Of a stretch of 64,000 bases of DNA, positions 1-10,890 are shown one piece after another. The first letter of the stretch is position 1, and each line of letters begins with the position of its first letter. A program made the translations under genes and the position numbers. The DNA comes from Globisporangium splendens (lineage: Eukaryota; Oomycota; Peronosporomycetes; Pythiales; Pythiaceae). The notes below the pieces were generated by a model. The model did no database searches. It had not been told where the DNA came from and worked only from the letters and a program-made list of their open reading frames with translations. The DNA lies in NCBI GenBank assembly GCA_006386115.1, contig VFIW01000017.1, positions 582,499 through 646,498 on the forward strand, written 5' to 3'.

Positions 1-688
1 AAATCGTGCAGCTTTGCTGTTCGAACGAAGCGTGCAAGTACGTGGTTGGCGGAATACAGGATCGTGATTTACTTTCCTTGGACAAAGGCACAAGAGCAGC
101 AGCAGTGTCATCCAAATAATTAATACCAAGCTCTACGATCTGTGCGTAATAGAACACGGAAAAAGGATACACTTGGTTGAAGGGAGATTCGAGGTTCATT
201 TGAAGAGATTCGATGCTCGGTTGGTTCCAGAACTGCCTAGTAAGATTGCTGGGCCAAGCATATCCTACTGTGCCCGATAGAATCCGACAGGATGGCATCC
301 AGAGCCTGGTCGCGAGCCAAGAGAGACGTTCTCTCAGACAGCAAGCGCAATCAAATAGCCAAAAACCCCGCGTTTTCGGCTCTACTGTCACATTGTGACC
401 TGGATCATTTGCCACTGTTCCGTGTGCGAGTGGCTCCAAACGCAAAGAGAACGCTACGCAACTCTGTTATGGTGAGATGTGGGGTTGTGGTGGCTGTATA
501 TGCGTGTATTTTATCTAAAAAGCTGGAGCGAGCGAGCGAGCGACGGCGAATTGAGATCGTAAAGTGTCTCTTCTCCCCATTGACATCTTCTCTCAGACAC
601 ACTGTGCCTCCAGACGGTGCTTCTCACTCTCCCCATGGGTTCGATCGGTCATCTGTCTCCAGCAACTTCAACTTCAGCGTCGTCTCGA
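1..688. other. No gene recognised; 3' flank of the PRPP synthetase gene
   Basis: Only short open frames on both strands, without recognisable motifs or convincing splice sites. The right part should be the 3' UTR and terminator region of the minus-strand gene that ends at 689. Confidence 0.5.
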
Positions 689-1837
689 CTAGTTGAAAAG
701 CATGGACACCGACTTCTTGCCGTGGATGTTACAGATGGCCTGCGCGACCAGCGGCGCAATGTCCAGCTGCACGATCTTCTCGTTGCCCTTGCAGCTCTCT
801 GGCAGTGGCGTCGTGTTGACGACGACAACTTCCTTCAGCGCCGAGTTCTTGATCTTCTCACTCGCGCTGCCATTAAATAGACCGTGCGACGCAAACGCGT
901 ACACGTTGCGCGCACCGTGGTCCGACAAGTGCTGCGCAGCCTTGCACAGCGTGCCGGCCGTGTCAATCATGTCGTCGACGATGATGCAGTCCGAGCCTTC
1001 CACGTTACCGACCAGATCCATCTTGTCGATCTCGTTCGCCTTGATACGCTGCTTGATGATCATAGCGAGACCGGTGTTCTGCAGCCCGTGCTTGCCCACA
1101 AGCCATTCACGGAACTTCTTGGCACGCGCGACACCACCGGCATCCGGCGACACCACGACAGGGTTCACGAGTTCGTGGTTGCCGAAGTACGAGACGCCGA
1201 CAAGGCCACCGTCCAAGTTGTCCACTGGCACGCGTGGTCCGAAGAAACCCTGGATCTGGCCACAGTGAAGATCCACCGAGATCACACGGTCGACACCCAT
1301 GGCTTCCAAAAGACGCGCCACATCGGCCGCCGAGATCGGCACACGAGCCGCCATCTTACGATCTTGACGAGCGTAGCCGTAGTATGGAATCACCGCAGTG
1401 ATACGACGCGCCGACGAGCGACGCATGGTGCTCACCATCAGCAGCAACTCCATCAGGTTCTCGTTCACGGGCACGCACGTCGGCTGCACGATGTACACGT
1501 CCTTGCCACGCACGTTCTCGTGCACCATGACGTTGACTTCACCGTCCGCGAAGCGGTCCACGGTGATCTTGCCGAGCTCGACGCCGACAAGCTTGGCCAC
1601 GTTGGACGCGAGCTCCGGGTTCGCATTGCCGCTGAAGATCTTCAAGCCGTTGATCTTGGGCTGCTTGACCACGGTCGCGGCGCGCGGGTACACGCGCAGA
1701 TCTTCTTCCGCGAACGCGGAGGCGGACGACTGCGACGCGTGCGCGCTGTTGCCGAGCGCGAGACCCACGCTCATGCATCCCAACGCGGTCGCGGCCGTCG
1801 TGAGCTGACGGTGGCGTCCAAGGAGCTGGCGGAACAT
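689..1837 (-). CDS. prs: Ribose-phosphate pyrophosphokinase (PRPP synthetase), probably organelle-targeted
   Basis: Makes PRPP from ribose-5-phosphate and ATP, the precursor for purines, pyrimidines, histidine, tryptophan and NAD. It is a single uninterrupted 382-residue frame with an ATG start. Visible family marks: the flexible-loop segment YYGYARQDRK (about 152-161), the PRPP-synthase signature DLHCGQIQGFF (about 189-199) and the PRPP-binding loop with VDDMIDTAGT (about 287-296). The core begins near residue 62. The first 45 or so residues are extra compared with the usual enzyme of about 315 residues, and are basic, then Ala/Ser-rich and hydrophobic with almost no acidic residues; this looks like a mitochondrial presequence or signal anchor (inference). 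It is divergent from the gene starting at 2162. The anthranilate synthase subunit at 14143 lies in a pathway that consumes PRPP, but distance and strand argue against co-regulation. Confidence 0.95.
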   Translation of the reverse strand: MFRQLLGRHRQLTTAATALGCMSVGLALGNSAHASQSSASAFAEEDLRVYPRAATVVKQPKINGLKIFSGNANPELASNVAKLVGVELGKITVDRFADGEVNVMVHENVRGKDVYIVQPTCVPVNENLMELLLMVSTMRRSSARRITAVIPYYGYARQDRKMAARVPISAADVARLLEAMGVDRVISVDLHCGQIQGFFGPRVPVDNLDGGLVGVSYFGNHELVNPVVVSPDAGGVARAKKFREWLVGKHGLQNTGLAMIIKQRIKANEIDKMDLVGNVEGSDCIIVDDMIDTAGTLCKAAQHLSDHGARNVYAFASHGLFNGSASEKIKNSALKEVVVVNTTPLPESCKGNEKIVQLDIAPLVAQAICNIHGKKSVSMLFN

Positions 1838-2161
1838 GGCGAGCGGTGTGGGCGGAGGGAGATGCGGTGGCCGCGAGTTCGGGAATGGTGGCTGCCAGGA
1901 GCTCTTCCTGTGAGATGTGACTGGCGAGGGGGCGGCACTTCAAAAACCTCACGTCCGTCCACCCAGTAAGTACAGTGGACGTACCGTTCTTTTCCTCATG
2001 CAACAATCATGCAACCTCAAACAACACAACTGGGAGCCAATCACTGACGCTTTGCTTAAGTACGCAGTAGGTGCGGTTGCTAAAGAAATGCGATCATTGT
2101 TATACACTCACAGGCATTCACAAAATAACCACCGAGACCACACACATCACAAAGAACAAAT
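1838..2161. promoter_or_regulatory. Shared 5' region between two divergent genes
   Basis: This 324-bp gap separates the ATG of the minus-strand PRPP synthetase from the ATG of the plus-strand gene at 2162, so it must hold both promoters. A CCAAT element is readable at about 2036-2040. I see no confident TATA box or initiator. Confidence 0.4.
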
Positions 2162-3104
2162 ATGAGTGGCATGAGGGTGGCGTGCGCCGGTCGCGGGCGC
2201 GACTATTCCCGCTCTAATCTTGCAAAGCATCGCAAGAGGTGCGGGAAGCCGAAAGTCGCCAAGACGAGAAGCAACATCAACCGCAACTCGTACGCCCGCA
2301 ACCAGACCAAGATCCTCGCCCATCGGAGACAAAAGAAGGCGAAAGAAATTTTTCAGCTGATTGAAGGTGCTCTTCTTTTGATGTGAAGGCAAATTTGGTT
2401 ACTACCGTTTTGTATCGACGCTCTATTAGGATTGCGTAACGACCTGAAGTCTCTGGATGCAACACCATTTCCTGCAAAACCAGAGCCGCGAGGTTTGCCA
2501 ACGCAGCACCCGCTTTACGCCATCAGCACAGACGCTGAGCTGTTTTTAAGCATCTCCAAGAATGTGAGTAATGTGTGGTTTTACTGCGCGCTGTAAATAT
2601 GTATATTTACAGTTGGTGCTTGGACAGATGGAGGTTGTGTACGAGAGAAAACAGCGGGAGTACGTGCGGTTCTCGGGCTTGTGGTTCAAAATACTTCATC
2701 GTTGGGTTCACCCTGGTAAAAACTCGAACGACGACGCAGACGGCAAGCGCTGCCAGACAATGCGAGTACTGCATATCTACCAAAATGATCTTCTTGATGC
2801 GTCCAATGATATTAAGCGTGAAGCGAGACGTGAGATTGAGGACTACATCAAGTACTTAAATGGCCGGCACAAGCGTGCAATTGCAAAATGGGAAGCTCAA
2901 GTGGCCCGAGAGGAGGAAGAAAAGGAACGTGAGCGGGCGAGTATCGAGAACAAATTGGCCACCTATAAGAAATACTCCCAATGCGACAGCTGGGAGAAAT
3001 TCCAGCAGTTGTACAACTCCAGCCATGCGAAAAACGACGAACGCGCTCGCTGTGAGAGTGAGTTTCAAAACGCATTCGGAATTGACGACGAAGATGAAGA
3101 GTAA
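2162..3104 (+). CDS. Unknown basic/coiled-coil protein, three exons (possible degenerate zinc finger at N terminus)
   Basis: Proposed exons are 2162-2366, 2430-2563 and 2613-3104, giving 276 residues. Intron 2 (49 nt) has GTGAGT and TTTACAG ends. Intron 1 (63 nt, GTGCTC..TATTAG) removes an in-frame TGA at 2384 and rejoins the frame exactly, but its donor is weak. The N terminus is very basic and holds a finger-like string (CAGRGRDYSRSNLAKHRKRC) with only one upstream Cys, so a canonical C2H2/C2HC finger is not complete. The middle has YERKQREYVRFSGLWFK. The C-terminal half is a charged helix rich in Glu/Lys/Arg ending in an acidic tail DDEDEE. I do not recognise the family. Nuclear or RNA-associated function would be a guess from charge only. 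Confidence 0.6.
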
Positions 3105-3290
3105 GCCACACCAGTCTATATTTCTATAATTTCATAAATGCATTCATCTACATGTCTTACTAGCGTATAGTAAGAGGCGCCATACATTTATGGACGAGCG
3201 TTTGAGCGAATGGAATGTATTAACAAAGAGTAGTGCATATTCGAAGCTAACACTATCAAAGATGCAACTCCGTTTGCTTTGGTTGACTGC

Positions 3291-4542
3291 CTAAACCAAT
3301 GGGTAGGCTGGTTTGTCGGGCGTTCGGTGCTTCTTTTTGTCGAAGCGAATGCAAGTGGCTAGCGTGTCAACTGTGAAGGTAGCGAGTGGTTTACCACCAA
3401 CTACACAAGAGGATTGCCAATGCTTGTTGTAGTATGCGAGATAAACACCGAATTCTGGATCACTGCGCAGGGATGGCATTTGAAACGGCACTGCTTTTGC
3501 AAACATTTTTATGTCTTCTGCAATCAGCTTCGCAACTGAAATACGACTTCGACTTGCTTGGCTCCTCTTTTTGCCTTCACTAGTCTATTCCGAGATCGGC
3601 TTACACAGGTGGCGAGACGGGATCGCATTCCAATACATCACACAGAGATCCCTCCAGTCTCGTGCTGCAGGGAGTTCTGAGATATTACCTCGCTGAATGT
3701 CTTGCTCTGGAATTCTAGATTTGCTGCCAGAACCGCTTCTCTCGTCTTTCAAATAATCGACGACAAATTGCAGGTTTTGTTCAATTGAACCAACACGCAT
3801 TTCCAGCGCCTTTAGCCTTTTTGGCAGATCAGATGGCGCTTCCGTGGTCTTCGTCTCCGTCAGTTTTCTCTTCGGTTTCTTAGCGTTTCCCATGTGTGTT
3901 GTCGGACACCCCGGGATATTGACATTATCAGGAGCGAGGCAATCAGCTAGCTCACTGTTTTCGAGCTTCACTGTTCGATCCAAAAGGTATTTCACCAGGG
4001 TTTCCGTTGTCTCGTTTGACTCCACCCCGCTCGCCACTTGATCATTTTAAGTGACCACCGCTTTTCGGGTGCAGCATACATGAAGCGATGTTGAGCTCCA
4101 GCGCAACGGAAAGCGTGTGACGCAAACCACACCGTGTCCCATTGCAGCCTTGAGTACCCCTGTACGCTTCGCCCATTTGCGTTGAGGTCCTTTGTAATGC
4201 AGCTGAGTAATGAAGGAGCTGTCCTGCATCGTCGACCCCCACTTAATGCTCACTTTTTCGCAACCGGTTTGGCTTTCGTCGGTCTTCTTGACCCCCTTAT
4301 AGAGCTTTCTGAGCGCAGGAAACACGAAACCTTCGTCGCCCCATACATGCTGGTACCTTGATTCAACGTGCCGAAGCCATTTTTTACATGATAGAAAGCG
4401 TCAATTGGGCGCTCGTCCTTGTGCAGAAAATGCAGGTTGTATGTTCGCCCATCCGCAACTTCAGTCTTCCTACCGACAAGCGTGTACGATCCATACAAAA
4501 TGGTCGTGTCGGGATCGTCTCGGCTGAGGCGTTGAAGATTCA
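3291..4542 (-). pseudogene. 3' part of a gene split by the retrotransposon (possible tyrosine-recombinase/Crypton-like)
   Basis: Coding sequence runs leftwards from the retroelement border at 4542. It reads in one frame to about 4330-4260, then in a second frame to an in-frame TAA at 4047-4049, then from about 4037 to 3605, and after a clear 69-nt intron (3536-3604, GTAAGC..TTTCAG) to the stop at 3291. The last two exons give a segment of about 225 codons with a coiled-coil stretch (ALEMRVGSIEQNLQFVVDYL) and a C-terminal block containing EFGVYLAYYNKHW. The frame change near 4325-4260 and the TAA at 4047 may be further introns or decay; I could not settle them. The 5' end of the gene is at 13200-13347, on the other side of the element. 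Function is uncertain; the recombinase idea comes mainly from the N-terminal piece. Confidence 0.5.
3536..3604 (-). other. Intron of the split gene
   Basis: 69 nt, read on the minus strand it starts GTAAGC and ends TATTTCAG. It removes an in-frame TAG at 3585-3587 and keeps the frame, which is the best evidence that this downstream segment was a real spliced gene. Confidence 0.65.
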
Positions 4543-5564
4543 TGTAAGAGGCTATCCGAGACAGCCTCAAACACGGCACGCACGCTCGCGCTTGAGAGGA
4601 AGACTTGAGAGGAACTTGGCAAAAATGCAACTGAATTGAAATGAGCTTATGGTTCCTGACACTACATATAAAACACCACTAGGACTCCTAGAGGTTTTAT
4701 GCATAAAACCTAAACATGCAGAAATAAAACCTATGAATCTGATATATAAAACCTTGGGTACACTGAGGTTGAACCTACGGGATCTTCGAGAAACTTGAAC
4801 TTGAAGTACCGCGAAGATTCCCTGCAAAGTGATTGGCTCACGCCACTCACTTCAGGTGGTAGTGTAAGAGGGCGCTCTTAACAACAGTCCCTCAAACACG
4901 GCACACACGCTTGTGCCAGAGGAAGCGATCTCCCGACTTGGAGGGAGGAACGAAGACTTGAGGGCTTGGAGGAAAATTTGCAACTGAATTAAAAATGGTT
5001 ATGGTTCCTGTCGCTACTTACTAATGAACCTCAAGGGATCCTACAGGTTTTATAACTAAAACCTAAACATGCACAATAAAACCTATGAATCTGATATATA
5101 AAACCTTGGGTACACTGAGGTTGAACCTACGGGATCTTCGAGAAACTTGGACTTGAAGTACCCCGCGGAAGATCCTGCAAAGTGATTGGATCTACGCCAC
5201 TCCACTCAGGTGTAGTGTAAGAGGGCGTGTAACACAGTCCCTCAAACACGGCACACACGCTTGCGCCAGAGGAAGCGATCTCCCGACTTGGAGGAAGGAA
5301 GGACGACTTGAGTACTTGGAGGAAAATTTGCAACTGAATTAAAAATGGTTATGGTTCCTGTCGCTACTTACTAATGAACCTCAAGGGATCCTACAGGTTT
5401 TATAACTAAAACCTAAACATGCACAATAAAACCTATGAATCTGATATATAAAACCTTGGGTACACTGAGGTTGAACCTACGGGATCTTCGAGAAACTTGA
5501 ACTTGAAGTACCGCGAAGATTCCCTGCAAAGTGATTGGCTCACGCCACTCACTTCAGGTGGTAG
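4543..5564 (-). repeat. Three tandem half-LTR units outside the 3' LTR
   Basis: Units start with TGTAAGAGG at 4543, 4863 and 5216 (about 320, 353 and 349 bp); a fourth begins the full left LTR at 5565. Each repeats the block with the CCTCAAACACGGCAC, ATATATAAAACCTTGGG and CAAAGTGATTGG strings and lacks the other half of the LTR. The right LTR has only one such block. Confidence 0.9.
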
Positions 5565-6206
5565 TGTAAGAGGGCGCTCTTAACAACAGTCCCTCAAACA
5601 CGGCACACACGCTTGTGCCAGAGGAAGCGATCTCCCGACTTGGAGGGAGGAAGAAGACTTGAGGGCTTGAAGGAAAATTTGCAACTGAATTAAAATGGTT
5701 ATGGTTCCTGTCGCTACTTGCTAATGAACCCCAAGGGCTCCTAGAGGTTTATAACTAAAACCTAAACATACACAATAAAACCTATGAATCTGATATATAA
5801 AACCTTGGGTACACTGAGGTTGAACCTACGGGATCTTCTAGAAGCTTGAACTTCAAGTCTTATTTAAAATCCCTGCAAAGTGATTGGCTCGCGCCACTCA
5901 CTTCAGGCGGCAGAGACACGTCGGTCTCGTCGCCAGTCCAGTTTCCCAAGCAGGAAACCATCACTCAGTACTTGATTAGTACATGGATGTCATTACTCTG
6001 TACTGATTAGTACATGAGAACAACATTCTGCACTGATCAGCACAGAGAACACTCGTGACGTCATCGTACACGTGCATGTGGGGACTGTATTACCGTAATC
6101 CCCTTTGTTATTTGTGTCTCCACAATGCACGCTGAAGGTGGTGTGTGCCACACTAGATCTGGGAACAGATCCACCTTCATGTAATGGCTGGTTATAGCCC
6201 ATTACA
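5565..6206 (-). repeat. Left (3') long terminal repeat
   Basis: 642 bp matching 12553-13199, with TGTAA..TTACA ends. On the minus strand U3 begins at 6206. It contains a GTACTGATTAGTAC-type imperfect palindrome repeated three times (about 5956-6045), a TGACGTCA palindrome (6056-6063) and an ATATATAAAA/TTTTATATAT block (about 5795) that could be the promoter TATA element. Confidence 0.9.
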
Positions 6207-6222
6207 TCATCCCCTCCTTAAA
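6207..6222 (-). promoter_or_regulatory. Polypurine tract of the retroelement
   Basis: Directly before the 3' LTR on the minus strand the sequence is purine-rich (AAGGAGGGGATGA). This is the position and composition expected for the plus-strand DNA primer of reverse transcription. Confidence 0.6.
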
Positions 6223-6625
6223 GTCACAAGTACCTTGCGTACTTTTGCAGACCTTTCGGAGCAGTTCACTTTCCAATTGGCAATGAAGCGACCAAGTGAC
6301 CAAGTGAACCGTGAAGAACGTCCGTTGTCCAAGTGACAGCAGACAGCTCCAGAACTCTTCGACATTTCTCCATTCTGAAGAAGAAGGGGGAGCTCGAGTT
6401 CTACAAGGAGCGGTTCTTCAGTTGGCGTCGGATCAACGATCGCGATGATCCGAACCAACACATCGCAGCCCAGAGAGACTCATGGCGAACATTTGTTCGT
6501 CTTGAGAACGAGAACAAGATGGAGCGTCTTCTTCGTCGTGGCAATGCTCGTGCCGAAAGAAGAACTCCCGCTAACGACAGAGCGAATCCTAGCTCTGGTC
6601 GTCGTAGTGTCGCCCCCTGGCGACG

Positions 6626-6814
6626 CTACAAGCAGTTCTCATAGCTGCGGACCACGTCGGGAACATCAGACTCCAATGTCTGACGAGGCTCCCACGTGTC
6701 CGAGCTCGGTGGATATCCACGCCACCGAACTCTGTAGAAGCGTTGATGGTTCAACTGCTTCTTTCCTCGACGATGAGTCGGTCGATCTTCATGATCAACA
6801 ATCGACTCAACCAC
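6626..6814 (-). pseudogene. Chromodomain at the end of pol
   Basis: 62 residues with the chromodomain pattern: VESIVDHEDRP, then FYRVRWRGYPPSSDTWEP, then a closing helix. In chromoviruses this domain guides integration to marked chromatin. It lies one base out of frame with the preceding integrase tail (frame break at about 6810-6815), so the fusion is broken in this copy. Confidence 0.85.
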
Positions 6815-7657
6815 CCGCGATGCTCTCCCTGAGAGTCTAATAACGGGGGTGGGGCTGAACGAGAAAACGATTGAGCGGCTCTGGAAGTGGAAGAGTGCTC
6901 ATCGTGGGCAAATCGAGGCTTTGCAGCAGCGTTGTTCGACACTTGAGGAACGCTGCGAGAGTCTCGAGAACCTTGTCGCCGATCATGAGTCGAAGATCGA
7001 CGATCTGACAGAAGGTTCTGCCCAGTGTTCGGCTTTGGAGTCCCGTTACGAGGAACGGTTCCAACAGGTTCAGGACGAACTTGTTCGACTCCAGAAGAAC
7101 GAGAAGTCTCGTGAGTTGGCTCACGATCGCCTGTTGCGCTCTGTGGAAGAGGCAGGTTCGGCTCTCGAGGTACTTCGTGGTGAGTACCATTCTCGCCTTC
7201 AAGCGTTGGAGGCAGTGAAGGACCAATCCTTCGACGTCCTGCAACTCCTGTACGCCGAGAAGAATCTCCAGAGCGATGAGCTGTTTGCTCTTCGCAATCA
7301 AGTGGAGAAGCTTCACGATCAGCTCGATCGTTTGCGGAAGATCTCGTAGGATCCGCAGATCCACTTGGAAGGTAAGGCTTCAGTCTACCCACATAAAATG
7401 TCGGGTGTAGACGCATGCGTGTAGGTATGTCTAGCGTGTATGCATCCCCATTGCATTTCACTACCTTGAACGGTCCAATGAACCTTGGCAGAAGCTTCGA
7501 GCTTCCCAAGTTGGACACTGCATGTTCAGGCAGGTTCGCCGTGCTAAGTAATACAAGATCATTGATCTTATACACTTGCTTGTTCTTCCTTCCGCTCTTG
7601 TCTGCTTGTTCCTTTTGCAGATCCTGAGCCTTCGCGATTGCGTCTCGAACAAACTCA
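6751..7657 (-). pseudogene. Integrase C-terminal (GPY/F) region and long Ser/Arg/Pro linker
   Basis: The frame reads ...YKINDLVLLSTANL..., then FIGPFKVVK...AYTLDIP, MRLHPTFYVGRLKPYL, the standard C-terminal module of chromovirus integrases. A linker of about 180 residues rich in Ser, Arg, Pro and Thr follows, up to the chromodomain. It is one base out of frame both with the upstream integrase (break near 7657) and with the chromodomain. A long open frame lies on the opposite strand here. Confidence 0.8.
6849..7349 (+). other. Antisense 166-codon coiled-coil open frame
   Basis: Open on the plus strand, opposite the integrase linker. It encodes heptad-like, Glu/Leu/Arg-rich sequence (for example QALEAVKDQSFDVLQLLYAE) typical of a coiled coil. 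It starts only with GTG, has no ATG, and no clear upstream exon or promoter. A third long frame is open on the minus strand at 6837-7364. It may be a by-product of composition; it may also be an element accessory gene. Confidence 0.25.
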
Positions 7658-9824
7658 CAACGGCTTGTCTCCTCACAATAAAGTCATCGACTTGCTGCCC
7701 TTCACGACTTGTTAGGTCGTCGAGGGGTTTCATCGAGTCGAAATTGCTTTCAACTCGGAAGCAGCATTCAGGTCGTAAGACGACTTCGGCTTGTTATCCA
7801 TGAGCCGGAGTCCCTCCCCCACTTAAGGTAGAGACCTCACCCATTATGGAAGCAGGCACTCGAGGGTGAATGCCATAGTTCACATAAAATGGAGAGTGAC
7901 CTGTCGAGACATGCGTGGAGTTGTTCAACGCAAACTCGGCAAGAGGGAGATAGTCGCTCCACTCTTTGAAAGACGTTGCGTAGCTGCGCAACACGTCTTC
8001 GAGGACGCGATTCACTCGCTCTGTTTGACCGTCCGTTTCAGGGTGTGCCGCTGTTGACATGGACAACTTGGTGTCCAGAAGTCCGAACAGTGCACGCCAG
8101 AACTTGGACGTGAAACGGGTGTCACGGTCAGACACGATCTCGACTGGTAGTCCGTGCAGACGGAATACGACGTCTACAAAGACCTTGGCAGTCTTCTCAG
8201 CAGAGATCTTGTCCGAAACAGGCGCAAGATGGACCATCTTGCTGAATCGGTCCACAAACACAAGGATGCCGTTGCGTCCATGTGTGTCTCTTGGAAGTCC
8301 GAATATGAAATCCATACTCACAGACTTCCAACTGTCCGATGGGACAGGTAATGAACGAAGTGGTGCCTGCGTGGAACCAGAAGGTTTCACTCGTTGGCAG
8401 ATCTCGCAAGTCCTCACATACTTGCGAACCCACTTGTACATGTGAGGCCAGTAGTAATCTCGAGACAAGTTGAGAAACGTTTTCTCACGTCCGAGATGGC
8501 CACTCGAAGGACCGTCATGATACTCGTACAAGAGTCGATGACGCAGACCTTCGTCGTTGGGGACAACGATCCTCGCTGGATCCCCTTCGTCAACCGCATA
8601 ATACAACAGCTCATTGTGCATGCTGTAACGGTGAACACGCGATCTTGCTCTTGATGGGAGGTTTTGGAGTGCCTTATCTGAGGGATTCTTGAAATACTTG
8701 ATCAAGTCTTGACATGCTTCGTCTCTCTTGTAGCCCTCAGTGATTTCTTCTTGGATTGTGCTTGTCACTCCCGTAGCAATCGCGTTGACGTCTTCACAGA
8801 GTCGGCACGCTCCGTTCGTGTCGTCACTCTTGTTCTTCGGATCATAGTCCGGACGTCTTGACAAAGCGTCAGCAAGTATGTTGAACTTGCCGGGCTTGCA
8901 GTGTACAACAAAGTTATACTCTGCAAAGAAGGAGAACCATCTCGCCATTCTTTGCGACAAATGAGGAGTCTTCACTGCCGTACGCAGTGATGCGTGATCA
9001 GTGTAAATAGCGAAGCGCTCCTCGCCAAGCAGATACACACGGAATTTGACCAAAGAATACTTCATCGCCAGAAGTTCCTTGTCACGAACTGGGTAGTTCC
9101 GTTCTGCGGGTCGGAGTTGTCGTGACTGATACGACACAACTCGCTCATGACCCTCATCATCGTGTTGCATCAATGCGCAACCGATGGCATAGTCGCTCGC
9201 ATCGCAGACGACGTGGAACGGCTTGTCGTGGTTTGGCAGAGCCAACACAGGAGCTTCTCGAAGACTCCTCTTGACTTCTTCGAACGCCGTCTGATGGTCT
9301 TTCGGCCACTTCCACTCAACGTCTTTCTTCAAGAGCTGTGTGAGGGGTTGCACCAACGCTGCATAATTGCGCGTGTACTTGTGCAAGTAGTTGGCTAAAC
9401 CCAACCATTGTCGTAGCTGCTTGACGTTCTTTGGCACTGGCCAATCGTCAATAGCTTTGACCTTCTCCGGATCGACTCGAACACCGCTCTTGCCCACAAA
9501 ACAGCCGAGAACAGGGATCTCGGGGGCGAAGAACATGCACTTCTTCAAGTTTGCGTAGAGTTTGTTCTCACGCATGACCTGGAAAACTTGACGAAGATGA
9601 TCGAGATGAACATCGACATCAGACTTCCCATTCGTGGCCTTACTATGAACGAAAATATCGTCAAAGTAACTTGGTGCAAATGTTCGCAGAGGACGAAGAA
9701 CGTTCGTGACCATTCGATTGAAGGTCGCAGGAGCATTCTTCAGTCCCTGTGGCATCACTAACCATTCCCACAGCATACCACTCGGGGTACTCACTGCGGT
9801 TAGTGGGACATCGTCTTCGCGCAT
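7657..9824 (-). pseudogene. Pol: reverse transcriptase C-terminal half, RNase H, integrase
   Basis: A 676-codon open frame ends at 7794; the same frame resumes after the TAA and continues to about 7657. Order: RT palm with MPQGLKNAPATFNRM and the catalytic YFDD (about 55), thumb and connection, RNase H (VVCDASDYAIG, DHASL, NILADALSR), integrase zinc-binding domain (H..H with CEICQ), core with MDFIFGLP, VSDRDTRF and TDGQTERVNR (the D, D, E triad), ending in the region before the GPY/F module. The stop at 7794 and the frame break near 7657 interrupt the integrase end. The frame should have started upstream in RT (next entry). Confidence 0.92.
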
Positions 9825-9847
9825 TCGAATCTGATAGAACCCATCTT

Positions 9848-10890
9848 TCAGATCGATGCACTAAAGACGGTGCTGCCAACCATTCCATCAAGGATCATGT
9901 CCTTGCGTGGAACCGGAGTCTGGGCTGGAATTGTCGCGTCGTTCAGCTTGTTGAAAGCGTGAACAATGCGCCAACCTCCAGTTGCCTTCTTCACACAGAA
10001 AGTGGGGCTGCAATGCGGAGACTTGCTCTCCCGCACATGACCAGCCTTAGCACGTTGTGCAAAGAACTCGTCGATTGCCTCGACTTGTTCCTTTGGCAAC
10101 GGCCACTGTCTTGTGATGCAGTACTTCGTGCCAGGAAGTACATCAATCTCATGACGAATGCCTCTGTCGAATGGCAATTCGTCCGGCACCTTGTCAGGGA
10201 AAATGTCTTCATATTCCCTGGCAAGCGCATACACGGGGTTCTTCTTGAGGGCGTCCCACGACTGCTCCTCGAACCTTTCCTTCCGTGTCTTTTCGTCCAA
10301 CACATCTGCATCCGCACTCGATGCTGTGTTGACGAAGCCTTCGTCGACCATTTCGACGATCACACACACCTGCGCAATATCGCCTCTCGCTAGGCTGCGC
10401 TCCAGTGTCTTCTTGCTCATCGGTGGCAAGGAAATCAACTCTTGGACTGAACTTGGAGGATTTTCAATCTTCACGTGACGGATTACATCCACGTCACCTT
10501 CTTCATTGTAGACCGCGATATTCACAAACTCGCTTGGAGTGTCTTGTGCTTGGACACTCCCTTCGTCATCACCACTTGTACCTTGATCAGGGGTACTCAA
10601 AACTCTTGACGAAAAACTTCTCTTGCTGGTCTTCTTGTCTTGGGAAGGGTGTTTGTTCCTCTTCCATTCACTCTTGTCAACGCCATCGCGAACCTTCCCG
10701 TCGTCGATGGCAAAGGAGACAGTCTTTTTCTGGCGCCTGACTGCTCCACCTCCGTTCGTCGTCTTCAAAATGGGTACCACTTGTGAACATGGGGGGCCAT
10801 GGCACACCGCAATATCACAAGGGTCATCTGGGATCTCTTCCACAGATGTATACACCCATACCACTTCATCCGTTGTTGTGCAGCACAAGT
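9848..10890 (-). pseudogene. Pol: protease-RT spacer and reverse transcriptase N-terminal half
   Basis: The frame carries an acidic spacer, then the RT entry region FPDKVPDELPFDRGIRHEID, the fingers with SPHCSPTFCVKKATGGWRIV, and ends at TVFSA just before the expected LDLKDGF motif. A missing base at about 9862 shifts the frame and creates the stop at 9848; the RT palm continues in the next frame. The upstream end joins the protease frame through another one-base break near 10895-10905. Confidence 0.88.

Noticed and set aside
884..1969. Long plus-strand open frame (361 codons)
   Set aside because: It lies opposite the PRPP synthetase frame, is His/Arg/Val-rich in the manner of an antisense shadow, and has no motif.
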